From Streptomyces achromogenes (lineage in GTDB: Bacteria > Actinomycetota > Actinomycetes > Streptomycetales > Streptomycetaceae): a stretch of 64,000 nt of DNA. A program made the position numbers and the translations under genes. Below the pieces are notes generated by a model that did not search any database, was not told the origin of the DNA, and saw only the letters and a list, made by a program, of their open reading frames with translations. The stretch is taken from the NCBI RefSeq assembly GCF_030816715.1, contig NZ_JAUSYH010000001.1, positions 9,052,001 through 9,116,000 on the forward strand, read 5' to 3'. Shown piece after piece: positions 41,374-50,352 of the stretch (position 1 is its first letter; every line of letters begins with the position of its first letter).

Positions 41374-42419
41374 TCAGCGGCTCCCAGGGCATCGGTGTCG
41401 TCGGTGCAGTCGACGAGGATCTTCATGACGTCGCCGCCGCCCTCGAGGGCTTCGAAAGCTGCGGGTGCCTGACTGAGCGGCACGATCTCGGTGATCAGGC
41501 GTTCGGCGGGGACGGTGCCGTCGGCGACGAGCGTGACGGCCTTCTCGAAGTCGCTGCGGTCGTAGAGGCGGGCTCCGACGAGGGTGAGTTCGCGCCAGAA
41601 GAAACGGTGGAGGTTGATCTCGCGGGGGCGGGGGTGGATGGCGACCAGGCACAGCCGGCCGCGTACGCCGAGGACGTCGACGGCGGTGTCGACGCCGCCG
41701 GCGGCGCCGGAGACCTCGAAGGCGACGTCGGCGCCCGCGTCCGCGGTCCACTCGGCGACCAGGGCGCTCACGTCGGCGGCGGCCGGGTCCCAGGTGGTCA
41801 GTCCCTGTTCCTCGGCGAGCTGGCGGCGGTGGGCGTTGAGTTCCATCACCTTGACGTCGGCGCCGGCGGCGCGGGCGACGAGGGCGATGAGGACGCCGAC
41901 GGGTCCACCGCCGACCACGACGACCCTCTCGCCTTCCCGTACGCCCGCGCGGCCGACGTCGTGGACGGCGACGGCGGTGGGCTCGACGAGGGCGGCGTGG
42001 TCCAGGGGCAGGGTGTCGGGCAGGCGCACGAGGGTGGAGGCGGGCACGGTCCAGCGCTGCTGCATGGCGCCGGGGGAGTCGATGCCGATGAAGTCCAGGT
42101 TTTGGCAGATGTGCTGGTGGCCGGCGCGGCAGGCGGGGCAGGAGCCGTCCCAGCGCAGGGGCATGACGGTGACCGCGTCGCCGGGCTGCCAGCCCTGGAC
42201 GCCGGGGCCGACGCGGACGATGCGGCCGGACATCTCGTGGCCGAGGACGGCGGGCGCGGCGACGCGGGCGTCCATGTCGCCGTGGAAGATGTGCAGGTCG
42301 GTGCCGCAGATGCCGACGAAGGCGGGGGCGAGTTCCACCTCGCCGTGGCCGGCTTCCCGGGTTTCGGCGGGCGCGGTGTCCAGGGTGCGGGCGGCGGTGT
42401 AGCGGACGGCGAGTGTCAT
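41370..42419 (-). CDS. Zinc-dependent medium-chain dehydrogenase
   Basis: 349 residues. Catalytic zinc site: GICGTDLHIF (Cys), LGHEMSGRI (His, Glu). Structural zinc loop CPACRAGHQHIC. Rossmann motif VVVGGGPVGVLIALVA. Closest in style to sorbitol/threonine-type dehydrogenases of sugar operons. Both ends overlap neighbours by four bases (FucU upstream, SDR downstream). It may oxidise L-fucose or a downstream keto acid, so two dehydrogenases plus an SDR are available in this operon. Confidence 0.85.
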   Translation of the reverse strand: MTLAVRYTAARTLDTAPAETREAGHGEVELAPAFVGICGTDLHIFHGDMDARVAAPAVLGHEMSGRIVRVGPGVQGWQPGDAVTVMPLRWDGSCPACRAGHQHICQNLDFIGIDSPGAMQQRWTVPASTLVRLPDTLPLDHAALVEPTAVAVHDVGRAGVREGERVVVVGGGPVGVLIALVARAAGADVKVMELNAHRRQLAEEQGLTTWDPAAADVSALVAEWTADAGADVAFEVSGAAGGVDTAVDVLGVRGRLCLVAIHPRPREINLHRFFWRELTLVGARLYDRSDFEKAVTLVADGTVPAERLITEIVPLSQAPAAFEALEGGGDVMKILVDCTDDTDALGAAE

Positions 42420-42853
42420 CGTGGGGTCAGGGTCCCTTCAGCGCGGACGCCGATGGTCAGCAGCAGGTTGGCATAGGTACGGGTGTCTGCGGTGACGATC
42501 GCCAGCGCGAGGTCGGGGGAGCGGGCGGCGTCGTAGAACGCGAAGCGGCCGAGCGTCTCGACGGGGACGGGCGCGAGCCGGGACCGGTACTCGGCGATGG
42601 CCGGCGGTTCCGGTTCGCCCTCGGGCGGCACCATCACCTGGGCCGACTCCACGGGCAGGGTGCGCAGCAGGACGTCGAGGACGGGGGTGACGTCCAAGGT
42701 GCCCGGTGCCAGGTTGAGGTGGACGGTCCGGGCGCGTTCCCCGACGGCGGTGCTGGCGGGGTAGTGGCCGTCGGCGAGCAGGACGCGCGCGCCGTGGCCG
42801 GCTCCCGCGAGCGCCTCGAGGATGCCGGGGTGGATCAGTTCGGTCAGCAGCAC
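42416..42853 (-). CDS. fucU: RbsD/FucU-type mutarotase
   Basis: 145 residues from the GTG at 42853, overlapping the lactonase stop by ten bases. RbsD/FucU fold: LIHPGILEALAGAGHGARVL with the conserved catalytic GH, ADGHYPAS, then FAFYDAARSPDLALAIVTAD and YANLLLTIGV. It interconverts anomers of L-fucose so that the dehydrogenase gets the right one. It is the strongest single indicator that the operon handles fucose-type sugars. Confidence 0.88.
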   Translation of the reverse strand: MLLTELIHPGILEALAGAGHGARVLLADGHYPASTAVGERARTVHLNLAPGTLDVTPVLDVLLRTLPVESAQVMVPPEGEPEPPAIAEYRSRLAPVPVETLGRFAFYDAARSPDLALAIVTADTRTYANLLLTIGVRAEGTLTPR

Positions 42854-43746
42854 GGGGCCTCTCCCTGCTTCTTGTGCTCGGCCAGGCGGTAGAAGGCGGT
42901 CGCCGTGTCGTGGAGAACCGCCTGCTTCTCGTGCGGGGAGCAGGCGTCCAGCAGCTCCTCGACGGTGGCGGCCCAGCGGTCCCAGCCGCCGGCGAGGACG
43001 CAGACGGGCCAGTCGGAGCCGAACATCAGCCGTTCGGGGCCGAAGGCCGTCAGCAGGGTGTCCCAGACCGGACGGATGTCGGCGGTGGTCCATGCGCCCC
43101 AGTCGGCCTCGGTGATGAGCCCGGAGACCTTGCAGCGCACCTGGGGGTGTGCCGCAAGGGCGCGGACCGCGCGTGTCCAGTCGGGGAGCGCGGGGTGGCC
43201 GACGGGCGGCTTTCCCGCGTGGTCCAGGACCAGCGGGAGGCCAGGGAAGCGCTGGGCGAGGCGCATCGCCTGCGGGAACTGGTGGTTGCGGATGAGGACG
43301 TCGTAGGCGAGGTCCCTGTCCTGGACGGCGCGCAGGCCCCGCTCGACGGCCGGCTGCTGCAGCCACTCTGGATCGGACTCGCCCTGCACGACATGGCGCA
43401 GGGCCCGCAGATACCCGCCCGAAGGCCGGGAGCGCAGTTCGTCGAGCACGTCCCCGACGCCGGGTGCGGTGAGGTCCGCCCAGCCGACGACCGCGCCGAT
43501 CAGCGGGTCCTCGTCGGCGAGGTCCAGCAGCTCGACCGTCTCGGGCACGGAGGCGACGCACTGGACGACCACCGTGCTCGTCAGCCGCCGTCCGGCGACG
43601 GGCCGGGTGGCGGCCCGCCGCAGGTCGTCGGCGCTGAAGCTGCGGCGGATCGGTTCGTGGCCGGCTTCGTCGAGCCAGGGCTGGGGGCGCCGGGCCAGGT
43701 CCCACACGTGGTGGTGGGCGTCGACCAGGGGCAGCGGCTCAGACAC
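42844..43746 (-). CDS. Amidohydrolase-family sugar lactonase (fuconolactonase-like)
   Basis: 300 residues, amidohydrolase_2 TIM barrel of the COG3618 group. Metal ligands: VDAHHHVWD (HxH), LVLDHAGKP (His) and LMFGSDWPV (Asp). The group contains L-fucono-1,5-lactonase and related lactonases. It hydrolyses the lactone made by the sugar dehydrogenase to L-fuconate. It overlaps both neighbours. Confidence 0.88.
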   Translation of the reverse strand: MSEPLPLVDAHHHVWDLARRPQPWLDEAGHEPIRRSFSADDLRRAATRPVAGRRLTSTVVVQCVASVPETVELLDLADEDPLIGAVVGWADLTAPGVGDVLDELRSRPSGGYLRALRHVVQGESDPEWLQQPAVERGLRAVQDRDLAYDVLIRNHQFPQAMRLAQRFPGLPLVLDHAGKPPVGHPALPDWTRAVRALAAHPQVRCKVSGLITEADWGAWTTADIRPVWDTLLTAFGPERLMFGSDWPVCVLAGGWDRWAATVEELLDACSPHEKQAVLHDTATAFYRLAEHKKQGEAPCC

Positions 43747-45052
43747 GGGCGGACCAGACGGGGCCGTCGGGGTAGGTGTACTCCTTCAGGGACTCCGGGT
43801 GCATCTGCGCGCTCAGCCCGGGCAGCGTCGGGGCGAGGTAGTGGCCGTCGGCGATGCGGACGGGGTCGACGAAGTGCTCGTGCAGGTGGTCGACGTACTC
43901 GATCACCCGGTCCTCGAGGGTGGCGGAGACGGCGACGTAGTCGAACATCGACAGGTGCTGGACCATCTCGCACAGGCCGACGCCGCCGGCGTGCGGGCAG
44001 ACCGGGAGACCGAACTTGGCGGCGAGCAGCAGGATGGCGATGTTCTCATTGACGCCGCCGACGCGGGCGGAGTCGATCTGCACGATGTCCACCGCGCCGG
44101 CCTGCAGCAGCTGCTTGAACACGACGCGGTTGGCGATGTGCTCGCCGGTGGCGACCTTGATGGGGGAGACGGCCTTGCGGACGGCGGCGTGGCCGAGGAT
44201 GTCGTCGGGAGAGGTGGGTTCCTCGATCCAGTACGGGTCGTAGGGGGCCAGGGCGCGCATCCAGTCGATGGCGGGTGCCACGTCCCATCTCTGGTTGGCG
44301 TCGACGGCGATGCGGATGTCCGGGCCGACGGCCTCGCGCGCGGTGCGCAGACGGCGGATGTCGTCCTGCAGGTCCGCGCCGACCTTCAGCTTGATCTGCG
44401 TGAAGCCGTCGGCGACCGCCTCGCGGGACAGACGGGTCAGCTTCTCGTCGGAGTAGCCGAGCCAGCCGGGGGTGGTGGTGTAGGCGGGGTAGCCCTGGTC
44501 GATGAGACGGCCGATGCGCCGCTGGCGGCCCGGTTCGGCGCGCTTGAGGATCTCCAGCGCCTCTTCGGGGGTGAGGGCGTCGGACAGCCAGCGGAAGTCG
44601 ACCTGGGCGACCAGGTCCTCGGGTGACATCTCGCCGAGGAAGCGCCACACGGGCTTGCCGGCGCGCTTGGCGGCCAGGTCCCAGGCGGCGTTGACGACGG
44701 CGCCGGTCGCCATGTGAATGGCGCCCTTCTCCGGGCCCAGCCAGCGCAGCTGGGGATCGTGGACCAGGGAGCGGGAGAACGCGCCGAGGTCGGAGCAGAC
44801 CTCCTCGACGGACAGGCCGACGACGTGCGGGGCGAGCGTGGCGATGGCGGCGGCCTGGGCGTCGTTGCCGCGTCCGGTGGTGAAGGCCAGGGCGTGGCCC
44901 TCCAGCCCGTCGCCGGCGTCGGTGCGCAGGACCACGTAGGCGGCGGAGTAGTCGGGCTCGGGGTTCATGGCGTCCGAGCCGTCGAGGTGTTCGGAGGTCG
45001 GGAACCGCACGTCCAGGACGTCCAGGGCGGTGATGCGGGCGGATGAGGACAT
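43739..45052 (-). CDS. L-fuconate dehydratase (enolase superfamily)
   Basis: 437 residues. The ATG at 45052 has AGGAG eight bases upstream. Enolase/mandelate-racemase superfamily: FTQIKLKVGADL (KxK base), AVDANQRWDV and YWIEEPTSPDD (metal Asp and Glu), TGEHIANR, and CPHAGGVGLCEMVQHL (His). The N-terminal FTTGRGNDAQAAAIATLAPH and the SDAMNPEPDYSAAYVVL loop are as in FucD. It converts L-fuconate to 2-keto-3-deoxy-L-fuconate. It is the first catabolic gene after the transporter, 93 bp downstream of the permease. Confidence 0.9.
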   Translation of the reverse strand: MSSSARITALDVLDVRFPTSEHLDGSDAMNPEPDYSAAYVVLRTDAGDGLEGHALAFTTGRGNDAQAAAIATLAPHVVGLSVEEVCSDLGAFSRSLVHDPQLRWLGPEKGAIHMATGAVVNAAWDLAAKRAGKPVWRFLGEMSPEDLVAQVDFRWLSDALTPEEALEILKRAEPGRQRRIGRLIDQGYPAYTTTPGWLGYSDEKLTRLSREAVADGFTQIKLKVGADLQDDIRRLRTAREAVGPDIRIAVDANQRWDVAPAIDWMRALAPYDPYWIEEPTSPDDILGHAAVRKAVSPIKVATGEHIANRVVFKQLLQAGAVDIVQIDSARVGGVNENIAILLLAAKFGLPVCPHAGGVGLCEMVQHLSMFDYVAVSATLEDRVIEYVDHLHEHFVDPVRIADGHYLAPTLPGLSAQMHPESLKEYTYPDGPVWSARV

Positions 45053-45145
45053 GGCGGCAACTCCTGTGTGGGGCAAGGGGAGACGGTTCCCCTGGGGCGA
45101 GACGTGAACGCGGCGGACGTCGGGCGGCCGGCACGGCCGCCCGGG

Positions 45146-46183
45146 TCACTCCTGGACCTTGCCGCCGGTGATGCGGGAGATCATCAGGGCGACCAGGATG
45201 ATCAGGCCGTTGAGGGCGCCGATCCACTGGGCGGGGACACCGGCCAGGGTGAGCACGTTCTGGATCATGAAGAGCAGCAGGATGCCGCTGAAGGCGCCGA
45301 ACATGGTGCCCTTGCCGCCGTTGAGGCTGATCCCGCCGATCACGGCGGCCGCGAACACGGTGAAGATGTAGCCGTTGCCCTGCGCGGACGCCACCGACGC
45401 CAGGCGTCCGGAGAGCATCAGCCCGGCGAGGGCGGCCAGCACGCTGCCGGTGATGATGACGATCCACAGCACCCGGTCGGTGCGGATACCGGCCGCCTTC
45501 GCGGCGTCGACGTTGCCGCCGATGGCGTACAGCGAGCGGCCGAAGCTGGTCCAGCCCAGGACCACGATGGCGACGGCGAACAGGGCCAGGCAGATCCAGA
45601 TGGAGGCGGGCATGCCGAACCATTCGGCGGTGCCGGCGTAGAGCATCGACTCGGGCAGCTGGAAGAAGGTCTGGCCGCCGGAGATGCCGGTGAGGATGCC
45701 GCGCAGGACGATCAGCATGCCGAGGGTGACGATGAAGCCGTTGAGGCCGAAGCGGATGATCAGCAGGGAGTTGACCACGCCGACGAGCGCGCCGACCGCG
45801 AGGGTGATCGGCACCGACCAGAAGCCGGGCAGCAGGCCGAGCCCGTGGCCGGTGCTGCCGATGGTCAGCCAGGCCGCGACGCCGGGCGCCAGGCCCATGG
45901 TGGACTCGAGCGACAGGTCCATCTTCTTGACGACCAGGATCATCGTCTGGGCGAGCACCAGCAGGGCCATCTCGGACATGGTCTGCAGGACGTTGATGAG
46001 GTTGTCGGCCTGCAGGAAGACCGGGTTGACGATCTGCCCGACGATCGCGATGGCGATGATCGCGGGGACCAGTGCGAGGTCGCGCAGCCGGGCCAGGGGA
46101 ATCCGGCCGCCGAGCAGCACGGTCCGCTTGCGTTCGGGTTCCGCGGCCTTGGTGACGGTGTCCGCGAGGACGGTTTCAGGCAT
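45146..46183 (-). CDS. Sugar ABC transporter permease (RbsC family)
   Basis: 345 residues with 8-10 hydrophobic segments. BPD_transp_2 family: KKMDLSLESTMGLAPGVAAW, FGLNGFIVTLGMLIVLRGIL, GRSLYAIGGNVDAAKAAGI (the coupling loop) and AVIGGISLNGGKGTMFGAF. It forms the membrane channel with the upstream ATPase and binding protein. The start overlaps the ATPase stop by eight bases. Confidence 0.92.
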   Translation of the reverse strand: MPETVLADTVTKAAEPERKRTVLLGGRIPLARLRDLALVPAIIAIAIVGQIVNPVFLQADNLINVLQTMSEMALLVLAQTMILVVKKMDLSLESTMGLAPGVAAWLTIGSTGHGLGLLPGFWSVPITLAVGALVGVVNSLLIIRFGLNGFIVTLGMLIVLRGILTGISGGQTFFQLPESMLYAGTAEWFGMPASIWICLALFAVAIVVLGWTSFGRSLYAIGGNVDAAKAAGIRTDRVLWIVIITGSVLAALAGLMLSGRLASVASAQGNGYIFTVFAAAVIGGISLNGGKGTMFGAFSGILLLFMIQNVLTLAGVPAQWIGALNGLIILVALMISRITGGKVQE

Positions 46184-47741
46184 TGAGGTCCACTCCTTCC
46201 ATCGCGGCCACGAGGTCGTGGTCGTGCCAGCCGCGGGCTATCTCTGTCGTCACTCGGCCCTGGAACATCACCAGGACCCGGTCGCACATGCGCAGGTCGT
46301 CGATTTCGTCGGAGGCGATGAGCACTCCGGTGCCGGAGTCGGCGGTCTCCTCGACCTTGCCGAGGAGGAACTCCTTGGAGCGCACGTCGACGCCGGCGGT
46401 CGGGCTGATCAGCACCAGCAGCCGGGGGTCGTCGGCCAGGGCGCGGGCCATGACGACCTTCTGCTGGTTGCCGCCGGAGAGGGCGGAGACGGGCAGGTCG
46501 GGTCCCGGTGTCTTGATGGCGAGCTTCTCGATCATGCCCGCGGCCAGCCGGTCCCTGCGGCCGCGGCTGAGGAAGCCGTTTTTTCCGAGCCGTTTCGGCA
46601 CGGACAGGGTGGCGTTGTCGGCGATCGACATGTCGGGCACGAAGCCCTGGTGATGCCGGTCCTGCGGGACGAACCCGGCGCCTGCGGCGAGCGCGGCGGG
46701 CACACTTCCCGGCCGCGGCCGCCTTCCGGCGATCTGCACGTCGCCGGTGGCGGCGGCCCGCAGTCCCACGACGGTTTCGGCGACCTCCGTGCGGCCGCTG
46801 GCGGCGGCTCCCGCGAGGCCGACGATCTCGCCGGCGCCCACCTGGAAGGACACGTCGGCGTACACGTCACCGCTACCCAGGGCGTGCACGGCCAGCGCGG
46901 GCGCGGTGGCGTGGTCCACGCTGCTGGGGCGTTCCTGCTGCCGGTCGGCCGCCGCCTCGCCGGTCATCGCGGCGACCAGCTCGGTGCGGGAGAACTGCGC
47001 GACCGGGGCGGTCACGATGTGCGCGGCGTCCCGGAACACCGTCACCACGTCGCAGATCTCGTAGACCTCCTGCAGATGGTGACTGATGAACAGGAAGGTC
47101 ACGCCCTGGCGCTGCAGGTCGCGGATCCGGTCGAAGAGCCGCTCGATCGCCGCCCCGTCGAGCTGGGCGGTGGGCTCGTCGAGGATGATGAACCGCGCCC
47201 CGAAGGACAGCGCCCGGGCGATCTCCACGAACTGCCGCTGCTCGACGCTGAGGTCGCCGGCGGGCGCCTGGGGGTCGACGTCCACCGACCAGGTCGACAG
47301 AAGCTCCTGCGCCCGGCGGCGCACGCCGGTCCAGCTGATCAACCGGTTGGGGCCGTGAGGGTGCCGGTTCAGGAAGAGGTTCTCGGCGACGGTCAGCGTG
47401 GGGATGATCGTCGACTTCTGGTAGACGCAGGCGACCCGCCGACGCCAGGCGTCGCGGTCGCTGAGCCGTGGTGCGGGGGCGCCGCCGAAGGTGACCGTCC
47501 CCTCGTCGGGGGCGTGCAGCCCCGTCAGGACGGACACCAGAGTCGATTTGCCGGCCCCGTTGCGGCCGACGAGCGCATGGGTCTCGCCGGGCCTGATGGT
47601 GATCCGGGCCCCGTCCAGGGCCACTGTCGGACCGAATCGTTTGACTATGCCCGTCGCCTCGACGACGGGCGGGCCCGCCGGGGCCCGTCCGTCGTCCGCC
47701 GGGGCGGGCGCGGGGGTGACTGTCCGCTCCCCGTCGCTCAT
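46176..47741 (-). CDS. Sugar ABC transporter ATPase, two domains (RbsA family)
   Basis: 521 residues, two fused ABC domains. First: LVGRNGAGKSTLVSVL (Walker A), LSVEQRQFVEIARAL (signature) and FIILDEPTAQLDG (Walker B). Second: AGAAASGRTEVAETVVG, a degenerate Walker A as usual in RbsA-type proteins, then VSALSGGNQQKVVMARAL and LVLISPTAGVDVRSKE. It drives uptake of the monosaccharide, presumably L-fucose, through the adjacent permease. Confidence 0.92.
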   Translation of the reverse strand: MSDGERTVTPAPAPADDGRAPAGPPVVEATGIVKRFGPTVALDGARITIRPGETHALVGRNGAGKSTLVSVLTGLHAPDEGTVTFGGAPAPRLSDRDAWRRRVACVYQKSTIIPTLTVAENLFLNRHPHGPNRLISWTGVRRRAQELLSTWSVDVDPQAPAGDLSVEQRQFVEIARALSFGARFIILDEPTAQLDGAAIERLFDRIRDLQRQGVTFLFISHHLQEVYEICDVVTVFRDAAHIVTAPVAQFSRTELVAAMTGEAAADRQQERPSSVDHATAPALAVHALGSGDVYADVSFQVGAGEIVGLAGAAASGRTEVAETVVGLRAAATGDVQIAGRRPRPGSVPAALAAGAGFVPQDRHHQGFVPDMSIADNATLSVPKRLGKNGFLSRGRRDRLAAGMIEKLAIKTPGPDLPVSALSGGNQQKVVMARALADDPRLLVLISPTAGVDVRSKEFLLGKVEETADSGTGVLIASDEIDDLRMCDRVLVMFQGRVTTEIARGWHDHDLVAAMEGVDLNA

Positions 47742-47787
47742 CTCAACCGCCTTGTGATGGGAACCGCTAGATACGTGAGAGGGCAGG

Positions 47788-48852
47788 TCAGCCGAGGTTG
47801 TTGCCCCACAGGGACTTGTCGTCGCTCTTCAGGCTCGGCACCCCGCCGTAGGTGCCGCCGTCGGCGGTGACCAGCGGCGCGGAGAGCTGGTCCTCGAGGA
47901 GGCCGTCGCGGACCTGGACGATGGTGCTGCCGTGGTCGGTCTTGCCGGGCTTGAACGTCTTCCCGTCGATGGCGGCCTTGAGGTAGTACAGGGCGTACTT
48001 GGCGTAGAGGTCGGCCGGCTGGGAGACGGTGGCGTCGATCTTGCCCGCGGCGATGGACTTCAGCTCTTCCGGAATGCCGTCGTTGGAGACGACGAAGACG
48101 TGCTTCTTGTCCTCGGGACCGACCAGCAGACCCTTCTGCTTGAGGACCTGGAGCGTGCCGGCCAGCGCGAAGCTGGACTCCATGTAGACGCCCTTGATGT
48201 CCGGGTTGGCGGTCAGGTCGGTCTGGAGCTTCTGCGCGGCGACGGCGCCGTCCCAGTTGGTGGCCTCACCGAACACCTTGATGTCCGGGAAGTTCTTCTT
48301 CATGCAGTCGTTGAACGCCTCGGTGCGGTCACGGCCGTTGATGGAGTCCAGACCGCCCTCCAGCATCACGACCTTGCCCTTGCCGGCGAGCTTGGTGCCC
48401 AGGTACTGGCAGGCCTTCTCGCCGTACGCGCGGTTGTCGGCGCGCACGACCATGAACACATTGCCGCTGTCGGGGCGGGTGTCGACCGTGACGACGGGGA
48501 TCTTCTTCGCCTCCAGCTGCGCCAGCGTCGGCGCGATGGCGGCGGTGTCCTGGGGGGCCATCGCGAGGCCCTTGACGCCCTGGCTGATGAACGTCTGCGC
48601 GTTGGCGGTCAGCTTGGCGACGTCGTTCTGCGAGTTGGTGGTCTTGAGCGAGAGGCCGAGCTCCTTGGCGGACTGCGGCGTGTACTTGATGTACGAGTTC
48701 CAGAAGTCGGTGTCGGACCGCGGGTAGTCGACGCCGACCAGCGGCTTGCCGTCGGAGCCGGCCGAGGTGCCGGATCCGCCGGCGCAGGCACTGAGCAGCG
48801 TCAGTGCGCAGACGACGGAGGCGGTGGAGCTGAGTGCGGTTCTGAGTCTCAT
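47788..48852 (-). CDS. Sugar-binding lipoprotein of the ABC transporter
   Basis: 354 residues, first gene of the operon. Signal peptide with lipobox LLSAC (Cys at about 23). Periplasmic-binding-protein-1-like fold (peripla_BP_4): VGVDYPRSDTDFWNSYIKYT, QGVKGLAMAPQDTAAIAPTL, VVMLEGGLDSINGRDRTEAF and VYMESSFALAGTLQVLKQKG. It captures the sugar outside the membrane. It lies 46 bp before the ATPase gene. Confidence 0.92.
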   Translation of the reverse strand: MRLRTALSSTASVVCALTLLSACAGGSGTSAGSDGKPLVGVDYPRSDTDFWNSYIKYTPQSAKELGLSLKTTNSQNDVAKLTANAQTFISQGVKGLAMAPQDTAAIAPTLAQLEAKKIPVVTVDTRPDSGNVFMVVRADNRAYGEKACQYLGTKLAGKGKVVMLEGGLDSINGRDRTEAFNDCMKKNFPDIKVFGEATNWDGAVAAQKLQTDLTANPDIKGVYMESSFALAGTLQVLKQKGLLVGPEDKKHVFVVSNDGIPEELKSIAAGKIDATVSQPADLYAKYALYYLKAAIDGKTFKPGKTDHGSTIVQVRDGLLEDQLSAPLVTADGGTYGGVPSLKSDDKSLWGNNLG

Positions 48853-48895
48853 GGGTACGTCCTCGCGCTGGTCCCGTAGCGGGGGTGTGACACCG

Positions 48896-48917
48896 GTGCG
48901 ACAGCTGTGTGTCGCAC
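48896..48917. promoter_or_regulatory. Candidate operator in the 5' leader of the fucose operon
   Basis: Perfect inverted repeat GTGCGACA-N6-TGTCGCAC between the predicted start of transcription and the ATG at 48852. Position and symmetry suit repression by the GntR/FadR regulator encoded at the end of the operon. Confidence 0.6.
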
Positions 48918-48933
48918 TTCGGGAGATGGGATG

Positions 48934-48963
48934 TTTATAGGTCGCTCCTCCCGGCTCTGTCTA
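48934..48963 (-). promoter_or_regulatory. Predicted promoter of the fucose operon
   Basis: On the complement: TAGACA (48958-48963), an 18-bp spacer and TATAAA (48934-48939), close to the housekeeping consensus. It gives a leader of about 75 nt to the ATG at 48852. Confidence 0.6.
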
Positions 48964-49434
48964 GAGCGTTCGGGAACTTGCTGGAAAAATGCAGCTGGCT
49001 ACCCGTGTAGCCCGCCTTCGTTCCCTCCGGCGGCAAAGATCCATCCCATCAATGATGGGAAATCGTGATGGACGGAGACTTGCGTGAGACCGGGGGAGGA
49101 CCCACTGCCGTCACAGCGCACGGGCTGCCGCTCTCGGTTCGAAAACGCCGGTCAGGAGGAGGAGGTCGACGGCGAGGGCGGTGCCGGCGTGGACGGACAG
49201 GTCCCGGCCGAGGCCGGATCCGGCCCGAGGCCGACCCCGCGGCGCTGCCGCGTGAAGCGGGTCGCGCCCCGGCAGCGCAGGCCGGAGGCAGGAGCAGTGG
49301 ACGGGCTCGACGGGGCGAACGGCATGTCACCGCAGCCGTCACGGCCGCCGCCGGGGCCGCGGTCCTCGGCCGCGGCCCCGGCGCAGGGTGTTCCCCAGTG
49401 CTGGACTGCTGGAACGGCCGTCTCGTCAGCGGCG

Positions 49435-49548
49435 TCAGGAGACGGTGAACATCTGATGGTCAGCGCCGTCGAACGGGCGTTGCTCCAACTGGTCGCCCTG
49501 GGCGTTGCCCGCGGTGAGGTGGAGACCGCTGTGGCGGTTGAGGAGCCG
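49435..49548 (-). pseudogene. Ricin-type lectin domain remnant
   Basis: Leftward frame ending TGA at 49435 reads RLLNRHSGLHLTAGNAQGDQ and LEQRPFDGADHQMFTVS, the last QxW-like repeat of a ricin B-type carbohydrate-binding domain. Upstream sequence is degenerate. The rest of 48970-49434 shows no gene. Confidence 0.65.
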
Positions 49549-50352
49549 GATACGCGGTCACGGTCGACCCGCAGCCTCCGCCCAGGTCGGTCGCGTTGAT
49601 CCCCGTGCTTGTCGCCGCCCGGCGATCTCGGCGGTGCGGGGTCACGCATCCCCTTCGCGCCCACCGTGGAGCGCAGGGTGCTTCGCCGTGAGTGACGGCG
49701 GGCCCGGCGCACGGCGCCAGTGCGTTGTGGTGACGGTTTGTGGGGGCGAGGGCGCGGTTGTCGCCCGAGCGGGTCGGTCGCGGCGCGGGGCGGAGGGCGG
49801 TTTGTCGATTTCGAGCGCGGATGGGCGCGGTTACGGACGGCTTCCCGCCAGCCGAGGACTGGGAGGCGCCTCGCACACGCGACAGCGGTCAGGACCTGGA
49901 GGCGGAGACCCGGTCGACCGTCGCCGACTCCACTCCCTCCTCCCCTGCCCCCCAGCAAGTTGTCCGATACGTCGAATAGCGTCCGTAAGTCGGGCAGACG
50001 TTAAGTGCGGGGAGCAGGGTGCGTCAACACGTCCGACAAGTGCCAGTCCGTGCCGGGGCATCGATCGCGCCGACCACTCCTTCGTTCTACCTTTCCCCCG
50101 GATACATGGCATGTCTACGGCAGAACAAATAGCCGCTTAAGCAATGAAAGCAACATCTTCTGCTTCCACTCTGAACACTTTCATCCACTTACCCATTGAC
50201 ACGGGGCGGTCGCATCACCGAGCTTCATGCGTGACATCCGGCGCCTTGGGGCCCTGAGGGTCCGGGCCGAAGGCACGGAGACCGGACGTCCTCGGGTTGC
50301 CGCCCCCACAGTCTCGACCCGAAGCTCAGAGCCGACCGAACCGGGAGCACAC
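49549..50352. other. Upstream region of the alpha-L-fucosidase gene without recognised genes
   Basis: About 800 bp. Open frames here have no motifs. 50110-50220 is noticeably less G+C-rich than its surroundings and contains TTGACA near 50195, so the fucosidase promoter is probably here, though I see no good -10. Confidence 0.4.

Noticed and set aside
42416..43705. A 429-codon minus-strand frame ending as FucU
   Set aside because: Only the last 145 codons match FucU. The upstream part is an out-of-frame reading of the lactonase gene, so I used the GTG at 42853.
44046..45623. A 525-codon minus-strand frame across the dehydratase and permease genes
   Set aside because: Out-of-frame shadow spanning two well-supported genes. 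Composed mainly of Arg, Pro and Gly.
45684..47870. A 728-codon open frame on the plus strand
   Set aside because: Antisense to the ABC permease and ATPase genes, which have all expected motifs. The plus-strand product has none.
49152..49958. A 268-codon minus-strand frame in the fucose intergenic region
   Set aside because: Low-complexity Arg/Ser/Pro sequence. The only recognisable coding signal there is the short ricin-domain tail in a different frame.
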